Assembly (NCBI RefSeq): GCF_017744555.1
Contig: NZ_JAGIBD010000005.1
Coordinates: 1 to 64,000 of the forward strand
DNA length: 64,000 nucleotides
Direction: 5' to 3'
Origin: Cellulomonas sp.
GTDB taxonomy: Bacteria; Actinomycetota; Actinomycetes; Actinomycetales; Cellulomonadaceae
The stretch's first letter is position 1. Each line of letters begins with the position of its first letter. The notes beneath the pieces were generated by a model. That model had not been told where the DNA came from and ran no database searches. It was given only the letters and a program-made list of their open reading frames with translations. A program made the position numbers and the translations under genes. Positions 33,365 to 40,152 of this stretch are shown here, piece after piece.

Positions 33365-33571
33365 ATGAGCGTGTACCGCGTGATCGACGTCATCGGCACC
33401 AGCGCCACCTCCTGGGAGGAGGCAGCGGCGGAGGCCATCGGCACCGCTGCGGGATCGCTGCACGACCTCCGGGTCGCGGAGGTCACCAAGCAGGACGTCG
33501 TCGTCGGCGAGGACGGCGCGCTGCTCTACCGCACCCGGATCCAGCTCTCGTTCAAGTACCAGCCCGAGTAG
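33365..33571 (+). CDS. Dodecin family flavin-binding protein
   Basis: This 68-residue protein matches dodecins, which assemble into hollow dodecamers that store or buffer flavins or CoA. It has the conserved VYRVIDVIGTSATSWEEAAAEAI helix entry, RVAEVTKQDVVV and RTRIQLSFKYQPE end. The aromatic flavin-stacking Trp is present in TSWEEA. A GAGGGGAG sequence precedes the ATG. It follows the GNAT gene by 119 bases, and no functional tie to it is apparent. Confidence 0.92.
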   Translation: MSVYRVIDVIGTSATSWEEAAAEAIGTAAGSLHDLRVAEVTKQDVVVGEDGALLYRTRIQLSFKYQPE

Positions 33572-33633
33572 TCGGGCCGGTCGGTCAGCGGTGCGGCGCG
33601 GGCCGCCCCGCAGGTCGCGCGTGCCCGTCCGGC

Positions 33634-34014
33634 TCAGCGCGCCGGCGGCTGGATCAGGTCCCAGGCGCCGCCGTAGAGGTCCTCGAACACCGCGACGGTT
33701 CCGTAGGTCTCGTGCCGCGGCTCCTCCCGGAACCGCACGCCGTGCGCGAGCATGCGCGTGTGCTGGGCGGCGAAGTCGTCCGTCTCGAGGAAGAACGCGA
33801 CGTCCGGGCCTGCCTGCGCGCCGACCGGCGCGTTCTCGTCGGCGAGGGCCAGCACGAGCCCGGTGCCGCCGTCGGGCGGTCCGACGACGACCCGGCGCCA
33901 CCCGCCGTCGAACGTCTCGTCCTGCCGGACGGCGAACCCGAGGGCGTCGACGAAGAACGCGAGCGCCTCGTCGCGGTCCCGGACGAGGTAGGTGACGTCG
34001 CGCAGCCGGATCAT
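33634..34014 (-). CDS. VOC-family (glyoxalase/bleomycin resistance-like) protein
   Basis: This 126-residue protein has two beta-alpha-beta-beta-beta units of the vicinal-oxygen-chelate fold: DVTYLVRDRDEALAFFVDALGFAVRQDE, then FLETDDFAAQHTRMLAHGVRFREEP and the end VFEDLYGGAWDLIQPP. The Glu of the final strand (VFEDLYG) is a typical metal ligand. Its reaction cannot be deduced; relatives include glyoxalases, dioxygenases and antibiotic-binding proteins. It converges on the dodecin gene with a 62-base gap. Confidence 0.88.
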   Translation of the reverse strand: MIRLRDVTYLVRDRDEALAFFVDALGFAVRQDETFDGGWRRVVVGPPDGGTGLVLALADENAPVGAQAGPDVAFFLETDDFAAQHTRMLAHGVRFREEPRHETYGTVAVFEDLYGGAWDLIQPPAR

Positions 34015-34128
34015 GCTGCGAGCCTAGGCGCGTGGCCGTCGCGCCTGTGGTCGGCCGACCCGGTCGCGGGACGGCCTGTGTCAGGATCTCCCGAGCGCGA
34101 CGCGCGCGTGACGTGAGGGAGAACTCTG

Positions 34129-35076
34129 ATGGCAGGCGGTCTCGCCGCGCTTCTCGACGACATCGCCGCCCTGGCGAAGCTCGCCGCCGCGTCCGTGGAC
34201 GACGTGTCCGCGGCCGCCGGCCGTGCGAGCGCGAAGGCCGCGGGCGTCGTCATCGACGACACCGCCGTGACCCCGCGGTACGTGCACGGGTTCACGCCGG
34301 ACCGCGAGCTGCCGATCATCCGGCGCATCGCGGTCGGCTCGCTGCGCAACAAGCTGCTGTTCATCCTCCCGGCGGCCCTGCTGCTCAGCCAGTTCGTGCC
34401 ATGGCTGCTCACCCCGATCCTCATGGTCGGTGGCGCGTACCTGTCGTACGAGGGCGCCGAGAAGATCTGGGAGCTCGTCAGCGGGCACGCGAAGGAGCAC
34501 ACCACGACCCCGGTGGCGACGCAGGGGGCCGACACCGAGAAGACGATGGTCGGCGGCGCGATCCGCACCGACTTCATCCTGTCGGCCGAGATCATGGTGA
34601 TCGCCCTCAACGAGGTCGCCGACGAGCCGTTCGTGTCCCGCGCGCTCATCCTCGCGATCGTCGCGCTCGCGATCACCGCACTCGTCTACGGCGTCGTCGG
34701 GCTCATCGTGAAGCTCGACGACATCGGGCTGCACCTCGCGGGTCGCAGCAACGCGGCGGTCGCCGCGACGGGGCGGGTCCTCGTCCGCGCGATGCCGAAG
34801 ATCCTGTCGGTCCTGTCGTCCGTCGGGATCGTCGCGATGCTGTGGGTCGGCGGGCACATCCTGCTGTCGGGCGTCGACGAGCTCGGCTGGCACGCGCCGT
34901 TCGAGGTGCTGCACCACCTCGAGGAGGCCGTGCACGGTGTGCCGGGCGTCGGCGGGCTGCTCGCGTGGCTCGTCGACACGCTCGGGTCCGCGCTCGTCGG
35001 TCTCGTGGTGGGTGCCCTGATCGTGGCCGTGATGCACGTGGTCCCGCGTCGGCGGAAGGCCGAGCCGGCGCACTGA
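34129..35076 (+). CDS. DUF808 (YedI-like) membrane protein
   Basis: This 315-residue protein matches the DUF808 family: MAGGLAALLDDIAALAKLAA at the start, VIDDTAVTPRYVHGF, then RELPIIRRIAVGSLRNKLLFILP. It has about six membrane helices, including ILVLILAIVALAITALVYG-like and VGIVAMLWVGGHILL segments. The function of the family is unknown. A GGGAG precedes the ATG. The gene stands alone between promoters, divergent from the VOC gene. Confidence 0.9.
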   Translation: MAGGLAALLDDIAALAKLAAASVDDVSAAAGRASAKAAGVVIDDTAVTPRYVHGFTPDRELPIIRRIAVGSLRNKLLFILPAALLLSQFVPWLLTPILMVGGAYLSYEGAEKIWELVSGHAKEHTTTPVATQGADTEKTMVGGAIRTDFILSAEIMVIALNEVADEPFVSRALILAIVALAITALVYGVVGLIVKLDDIGLHLAGRSNAAVAATGRVLVRAMPKILSVLSSVGIVAMLWVGGHILLSGVDELGWHAPFEVLHHLEEAVHGVPGVGGLLAWLVDTLGSALVGLVVGALIVAVMHVVPRRRKAEPAH

Positions 35077-35297
35077 CGGGAGTCCTCACGCGCCGGCCGC
35101 GCGTCCTGCAGGTCGGATGGCTGCCGGGTGCGGGGCGGCCTCGACAAGATCGCAGGTGCCCGGTTTGCGCCGACTGGGCGAAATCGTCCCGGAAAGTTGG
35201 TGTTCGGACCGCAGGGCGTCCACCATCGTGCCTCGACAGCGGGGACCGAGCGCCGCGCAGGGCTGCGCCACCTGTCCCGCCCGTGCAGGGGGCTCAC

Positions 35298-36266
35298 ATG
35301 CGTACGCACATCCGCACCGTCGCCGTCGCCGTCGGACTCGTGGCAGGCCTGGTCGGCGTCGCCGCACCGAGCCAGGCCCGGTCCGACGCGGGCGCCGTCC
35401 TGGACCTCGGCATCGACGAGTGCGCGAACGACGTGAACGGGCTCGGCGCCGTCGTCACGACCACACACCTGTACCGGCAGGGGCGCACGTACGCGCTGCC
35501 GGGCGGCCTCGACGCCGCCGCGCGGATCAACGACCGTGGCCAGGTCGCCGGCACCGACGGCGACCTCGCCGCGCTGTGGGACGGCCGTCGCCTCGTGCGC
35601 ATCGGCGTCGCGGACCCCGCGGACACCTACTCGTACGCGACGGGGCTCAACACCCGCGGCGACGTCGTCGGCACGTCGGGCAGCTACGGGGGCCGCACCC
35701 GTGCGTTCGTCTGGAGCGGCGGCACCGTGCGCGTCCTGCCTGACCTCGGCGGCAACGCCGGCGCGACCGGCATCAACGCGGCCGGCCAGGTCGTCGGCTA
35801 CGTGCGCTCCGCCACCGGGCCGCAGCGCGCCGCCCTGTGGGAGCCCGACGGCACCCTCGTCCAGCTGGGTGCGCTCGGCGACGGCGGCGGTCACAGCCTC
35901 GCGGCGGCCATCAACGACCGCGGCGACGTCGTCGGCTACAGCTACACCCAGACCGGTGCCGGACCCGTGCGGGCCGTCCGCTGGGGCGCGACGCGTGCCG
36001 TCGAGCCGATCGACGGCGGCGGCACCGTGTTCGCCCAGGCCGCCGACGTCAACGGACGCGGCCGGGTCGTCGGGAACCTCCAGCTCGCGGACGGCTACCA
36101 GCAGGGCTTCGTGCGCGACGCGCAGGGCGAGGTGCGACCGCTGGCGCCGCAGGCCGACGGTGACACGAGCGTGCTCAACGCGGTCAACGAGTCCGGGACC
36201 GCCGTCGGGTGCGTGGTCGCCGCGGACGGCACCGAGCGCGCGGTCATGGTCTACGGGACCCGCTGA
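35298..36266 (+). CDS. Secreted HAF-repeat beta-propeller-like protein
   Basis: This 322-residue protein has a signal peptide (about 1-28, SQARS cleavage region). Six repeats of the form [ILV]N-x-x-G-x-V-x-G follow: INDRGQVAGT, LNTRGDVVGT, INAAGQVVGY, INDRGDVVGY, VNGRGRVVGN and VNESGTAVGC. These are spaced about 40-50 residues with AxLW/AFVW strands between. This is the HAF-type repeat of extracellular proteins of unknown role, probably a propeller. Two cysteines, one in the mature N-terminus (DECAND) and one in the last repeat, could close the ring. The 221 bases upstream show no clear gene or RNA structure. Confidence 0.85.
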   Translation: MRTHIRTVAVAVGLVAGLVGVAAPSQARSDAGAVLDLGIDECANDVNGLGAVVTTTHLYRQGRTYALPGGLDAAARINDRGQVAGTDGDLAALWDGRRLVRIGVADPADTYSYATGLNTRGDVVGTSGSYGGRTRAFVWSGGTVRVLPDLGGNAGATGINAAGQVVGYVRSATGPQRAALWEPDGTLVQLGALGDGGGHSLAAAINDRGDVVGYSYTQTGAGPVRAVRWGATRAVEPIDGGGTVFAQAADVNGRGRVVGNLQLADGYQQGFVRDAQGEVRPLAPQADGDTSVLNAVNESGTAVGCVVAADGTERAVMVYGTR

Positions 36267-36300
36267 GACCTCAGCGACGCCGACCCACGAGCGTCGCGAC

Positions 36301-36328
36301 GCCCGGACCGTCGGCGCGGCGTCCGGGC
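36301..36328. terminator. Hairpin between convergent HAF and glycosyltransferase genes
   Basis: GCCCGGAC (36301-36308) pairs with GTCCGGGC (36321-36328), an 8-bp stem with a 12-base loop. It lies between two convergent genes and could serve both. Confidence 0.5.
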
Positions 36329-36331
36329 CTC

Positions 36332-37393
36332 TCAGAGCACGGCGCGACGTCGCAGCGCCGCGACGCTGGACGCCGCGCGCACCAGCCGACGGCCGCGGTA
36401 CGGCACGCCCCCGGTGAGCCGCATCGCGAGTGCCACCCACGTGCACACGGCGCGCTCCAGCAGCCACACCGGTGCCAGCGCCACGGCGGACGCAGGGAAG
36501 ACGCCGGCCCCACCCGCGCGGTGCCGGCCATGCCATGCGACCAGGGTCACGGCCCCGAGGACGCTCACGACGGGTGCGGGTCTGCGCCGGACGAGAGCCG
36601 CGAGCAGGACGGGGAGCACGGCTGCCTCGGCGGCGAGCCGGGCGGGCTGGGCGAAGCTGTCGTACGCCTGGCGCACCCGTTGCGACCAGAACGTCCGCGA
36701 CGACGGAGGCCGGCGCGCCACGCACAGGCCAGGTGCCCGGACCTCCCGCCCACCGGCGGCCACGACTGTCCGGATGAGCTCCAGGTTCTCGAACAGCACG
36801 TCCCCGTCGTAGCCCCCCGCATGCAGCAGCCGGGACCGCCGGACGACGAGGGTGCCGGGGAAGTCGTCGCCGAGCCCACGGTTGACGAGGGTGCGGGCGG
36901 TGTCCCACCGCGCGTGCCACGGGAGCGGGCGGAAGACGTTTTGCACACGCACGACGTCCGCCCCGTCGAGCAGCGCCAGGGCGGTACGCAGCTCGGCCAC
37001 GGTCCAGCGGACGTCGTCGTCCGCGATCACCGCCGCCTCGGCCCGCGCCAGGTGCACGCCGGTCATGACACCCGCCACCTTCCCGTTCCGCCCGGGCCAC
37101 GGTGCGGGCGGCACGTGCCGGACGTTCGGCGGCCAGGCAGCCCGGTGCGCGGCGAACAGGGGCTCGGGTGAGCCGTCGACCACCGTGACCGGCACGTGCG
37201 TCACGAGGTCCGTGAGGTAGTCGGTCAGCTCGTCGAGCGCGTCGTCCCGCTGCCAGCGCAGGGGCAGGACGTACTCGGCAGGCAGCAGGTCACCGTCCAT
37301 CGGCCACCCGGTCAGGTCGACGCGGCGGCCGGTCGGCGGCGAGCGCCTGGCGCGCTGGGCCCTCGTCGTCTCGGCCCGCGTCGGCTGGTCCAT
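36332..37393 (-). CDS. Family 2 glycosyltransferase with C-terminal membrane helices
   Basis: This 353-residue protein has a GT-A fold: a polar N-terminus, VTVVDGSPEPLFAAH, then the nucleotide-sugar motif AAVIADDDVRW (DDD at about 148-150), and an EN-x-E-LIRT region (VLFENLELIRTV) followed by an RTFWSQRVRQAYD motif similar to the QxxRW site. Two or three hydrophobic segments near the C-terminus (about 255-320) anchor it. The pattern resembles ceramide-glucosyltransferase-like GT2 enzymes. The acceptor is unknown. ATG 37393 has GGGAGC upstream; an in-frame GTG at 37477 is less likely. Confidence 0.78.
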   Translation of the reverse strand: MDQPTRAETTRAQRARRSPPTGRRVDLTGWPMDGDLLPAEYVLPLRWQRDDALDELTDYLTDLVTHVPVTVVDGSPEPLFAAHRAAWPPNVRHVPPAPWPGRNGKVAGVMTGVHLARAEAAVIADDDVRWTVAELRTALALLDGADVVRVQNVFRPLPWHARWDTARTLVNRGLGDDFPGTLVVRRSRLLHAGGYDGDVLFENLELIRTVVAAGGREVRAPGLCVARRPPSSRTFWSQRVRQAYDSFAQPARLAAEAAVLPVLLAALVRRRPAPVVSVLGAVTLVAWHGRHRAGGAGVFPASAVALAPVWLLERAVCTWVALAMRLTGGVPYRGRRLVRAASSVAALRRRAVL

Positions 37394-37473
37394 CGTCGCT
37401 CCCGTGCCCTCGTCGGGGCCGGTGCTGGACCTCCTCCGAGCGTAGGGCGCGTGCGCGACCTCGCACCCGGCCG

Positions 37474-37614
37474 TCACGCCGGCGGCTCGGCGTCCCCCTT
37501 GTCGGCCGGCTGCTCGGTTGTCTCGTCGTTCGGGTCCCAGTCGGCAGCCTCAGCAGCCGACCACGTGTCCGGCGTGGGGGCGGGAGGCAGGTCGCTGCCG
37601 GTGCTCTCGGTCAT
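37474..37614 (-). CDS. Small acidic protein of unknown function
   Basis: This 46-residue protein is rich in Asp, Glu, Pro and Thr (TWSAAEAADWDPNDETTEQP) and looks disordered. I do not recognise a family. A strong AGGAGG lies nine bases before the ATG, and the start overlaps the stop of the preceding zinc-finger-like gene by four bases (ATGA), which argues that it is translated. Confidence 0.6.
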   Translation of the reverse strand: MTESTGSDLPPAPTPDTWSAAEAADWDPNDETTEQPADKGDAEPPA

Positions 37615-37790
37615 GCCACGGACCTCCTGCGCGCGCCGCTCCCGGCGTCCGCCGTCCCGCGAGGCCGTGCGCTCGCTGTCAGCGCCCGCTCGCGCTGGTG
37701 CAGGCGCTCGCACGCGCGGGCAAGTGACGGCACCGGGTGCTCCTTGCCGCACTCGGCGCACACCCACGGGTCGGGACTCTGGTTGCTCAT
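37611..37790 (-). CDS. Small zinc-knuckle-like protein
   Basis: This 59-residue protein carries a CAECGKEHPVPSLARACERLH segment, in which Cys-x2-Cys at residues 11 and 14 is followed by a His, a later Cys and a His, resembling a treble or C2H2-like zinc site. The C-terminus is basic (RPRGTADAGSGARRRS). GAGGAG precedes the ATG. It is coupled to the small acidic gene downstream. DNA or RNA binding is a guess based on the basic tail; no family was recognised. Confidence 0.6.
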   Translation of the reverse strand: MSNQSPDPWVCAECGKEHPVPSLARACERLHQRERALTASARPRGTADAGSGARRRSVA

Positions 37791-37881
37791 GCGCGTCTCC
37801 TCACCGGCCCGCGCGGACCGTGCGAGGCCCCGGCAGGCTGCACGGCCTCTCGCTCGATGGTGTGCCCGCACGGCCGGGCCG

Positions 37882-37914
37882 GCCACCCGAGGCGGCCCGC
37901 GTTCCTCGGGTGGC
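37882..37914 (-). terminator. Terminator of the LigD-like gene
   Basis: GCCACCCGAGG (37882-37892) pairs with CCTCGGGTGGC (37904-37914) in an 11-bp perfect stem, starting 46 bases after the LigD-like stop. Confidence 0.7.
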
Positions 37915-37959
37915 GCCGCGAGCCGAGCTCGCGGCGGGTCGTCGCCGACCCGGGGCCGT

Positions 37960-39573
37960 TCACCCCAGCGGCGGGAGCACCTGGTCCGCCGCAAGCACGG
38001 TCCGGAAGGGGTCGCCCCGTTCGGCGACCCGCTCCAGGATCGTGCGCACCGTGAACGCGTCGGGCCTGAGCCACGGCTCGTCGAGCTCGTCCCACGTGAT
38101 CGGTGCCGACACGGGCGCCCCGGCCGCCGCCCGCGGGCTGTACGGGGCGACGAGCGTCTTGTTGATCGCGTTCTGCGTGTAGTCGAGCCTGGCCTGGCCG
38201 CCGCGCTCGCGGACCTCCCAGCGCCAGCTCACCAGGTCCGGCACGACCTTGCCGACGGTGCGGGAGACCCGTTCGACCCACGCGCGGGTCTCGTCGAAGG
38301 ACGGACCGGTCGCGATCGGGACCCACACCTGGATCCCACGGCGACCCGTCAGCTTGGGCTGCGCCCGGACGCCCAGGTGCTCGAACGCGTCGCGGTGCAG
38401 CCGGGCCAGCAGCAGCACGTCCTCCCACGACGTCGAGGTGCCCGGGTCGAGGTCGATCAGGGCGTACGTCGGCAGGTGCGGGTGGCTCGTCCGGGACGTC
38501 CACGCGTGCCACTCCAGCGCGCCGAAGTTGGCGGCCCAGACGAGCGCCGCGGGCTCGTCCACGACGAGGTAGGTCGTGGTCTCGCCGGGGTCGGCCTCGG
38601 GGTTGTCCCACCGGCCGATCCACTCGGGCGCGTGGTCGGGCAGCTGCTTGTGCCAGAACCCCTTGCTCCCGGCGCCCTGCGGGTACCGGTGCATGTTGAG
38701 CGCCCGCCCTCGCAGGTAGGGCAGCACGACCGGCCCGATCTGCGCGGCGTACCGGACGAGCTCGCGCTTCGTCACCGGGTCCTCGCCCTCGCGCGCAGGA
38801 AACAGCACCTTGTCGAGGTTCGTCAGCTTCAGACGTCGGCCGTGCACCTCCCACGTGCCTGCCGGCCCGAGGTCGTCGAGGGCGGCCAGATCGTCGGCGG
38901 TGGGCGCGGGCCAGGTCTCGGGGTGCAGGTCGACCGACGCCTGCGCAGCCGGCAGGTCCGAGCGCCAGAGCCGGTCGGGGTCGGCCTTGACCTCGTCGTT
39001 CGTCCTCCCGGACAGGACGGAGCGAGGGTGGTCCTCGGCGTCCCAGCCGGCCACGGCGTGCTCGTCCTTCTTGTGCAGCAGCAGCCACTGCTCCTTGCCG
39101 CTGCGCTCGTCCGCCTCGCCGCGCCGCACGAGCACGAAGTGGCCCCGGAGCTTGGACCCGTGCACCTCGGCGTGCAGCTCGCCCGCGGCGATCTCCGCCC
39201 GCGGGTCGCCGGTCTTGTACGGCACCCACGTGCCGGTGTCCCACACGATGACGTCCCCGCCGCCGTACTCGCCGGCCGGGATGACGCCCTCGAAGTCGAT
39301 GTACTCGAGCGGGTGGTCCTCGACGTGCACCGCCATCCGGCGGGCGGCCGGGTCCAGGGTCGGACCCCGAGGCACGGCCCAGCTGACGAGCACGCCGTCG
39401 ACCTCGAACCGCAGGTCGTAGTGCAGCCGGCGGGCGCGGTGCCGCTGGACGACGAACCGCCGCGCCTGCGGCTCGTCGTCCGTGCGCGGCCGTGCACCGG
39501 AGGGCTCCGGCGTGCGGCTGAAGTCCCGCATCGACCGGTACCTCTCGAGGTCGGCGTCCTTCTTCGGCACCAT
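37960..39573 (-). CDS. ligD: LigD-like protein: 3'-phosphoesterase plus primase/polymerase, no ligase domain
   Basis: This 537-residue protein begins with a phosphoesterase domain whose metal and phosphate residues are in place: His45, His51, Asp53, Arg55 (QRHRARRLHYDLRFE) and His87 (VHVEDHPLEY), with the same spacing as Pseudomonas LigD. From about residue 245 a LigD-type polymerase domain follows: KLTNLDKVLFP, RALNMHRYPQG and the catalytic acidic pair ALIDLDPGTS. This domain adds ribo- or deoxynucleotides during end joining, and the phosphoesterase trims 3' ends. The ATP-dependent ligase domain of full LigD is absent, and no Ku gene lies in the window. ATG 39573 has only a weak GA-rich ribosome-binding site. 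Confidence 0.88.
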   Translation of the reverse strand: MVPKKDADLERYRSMRDFSRTPEPSGARPRTDDEPQARRFVVQRHRARRLHYDLRFEVDGVLVSWAVPRGPTLDPAARRMAVHVEDHPLEYIDFEGVIPAGEYGGGDVIVWDTGTWVPYKTGDPRAEIAAGELHAEVHGSKLRGHFVLVRRGEADERSGKEQWLLLHKKDEHAVAGWDAEDHPRSVLSGRTNDEVKADPDRLWRSDLPAAQASVDLHPETWPAPTADDLAALDDLGPAGTWEVHGRRLKLTNLDKVLFPAREGEDPVTKRELVRYAAQIGPVVLPYLRGRALNMHRYPQGAGSKGFWHKQLPDHAPEWIGRWDNPEADPGETTTYLVVDEPAALVWAANFGALEWHAWTSRTSHPHLPTYALIDLDPGTSTSWEDVLLLARLHRDAFEHLGVRAQPKLTGRRGIQVWVPIATGPSFDETRAWVERVSRTVGKVVPDLVSWRWEVRERGGQARLDYTQNAINKTLVAPYSPRAAAGAPVSAPITWDELDEPWLRPDAFTVRTILERVAERGDPFRTVLAADQVLPPLG

Positions 39574-39598
39574 CCGCGTCCGTCCGTCGGGCCTGCGG

Positions 39599-40075
39599 TC
39601 AGCCGTCGAGCCGCGCCGCGACGTCGGCCGGGAAGCCACCGGTCGCGACCGGCCCCCACCGGGTCGGCGTGATCCGGATGAGCGACTTGCCCTGCACCCG
39701 CATCGCGGCGCGGTACTCGTCCCAGTCGGGGTGCTCGCCCGCGATGCACCGGTAGTAGTCCACGAGCGCGTCCTCCGCGTCGGGCATGTGCAGCACCTCC
39801 GCCGTGCCGTCGACCTGCACCCACGCGCCCCCGAAGTCGTCGGACAGGACGCACACGCTGACCTGCGGGTCGCGCTCGGCGTTGACCGCCTTGGCGCGCC
39901 CGGGGTAGGTCGAGACGACGAGGCGGCCCTCCTGGTCGACACCGCCGGTGACGGGGGAGACCTGCGGCCGGCCGTCCTTGCGGGTCGTGACGAGCACGAA
40001 GCTGTGCCGGTCGCGGACGAAGTCCAGCAGGCCGGTGCGGTCGACGGTCGTGGTGGTGGCGATGGTGCGCGGCAT
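39599..40075 (-). CDS. Pyridoxamine 5'-phosphate oxidase-like, F420-dependent-class oxidoreductase
   Basis: This 158-residue protein has the split-barrel flavin/F420-binding fold: HSFVLVTTRKDGRPQVSPVTGGVDQEGRLVVSTYPGRAKAVN, VSVCVLSDDFGGAWVQVDGTAEVL and RSLIRITPTRWGP-like end (KSLIRITPTRWGPVATGG). The pattern fits the PPOX-class F420-dependent enzymes of actinobacteria. The substrate is unknown. It is upstream of the LigD-like gene on the same strand with a 25-base gap, so the two may be co-transcribed. Confidence 0.85.
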   Translation of the reverse strand: MPRTIATTTTVDRTGLLDFVRDRHSFVLVTTRKDGRPQVSPVTGGVDQEGRLVVSTYPGRAKAVNAERDPQVSVCVLSDDFGGAWVQVDGTAEVLHMPDAEDALVDYYRCIAGEHPDWDEYRAAMRVQGKSLIRITPTRWGPVATGGFPADVAARLDG

Positions 40076-40152
40076 GGCTCCACCGTAGGAGCGATCGGCA
40101 CCGGCCGTCCGGTCGGCGTGCGTGGTCAGCGTTCGACGCCCCGCCGCGGCCG

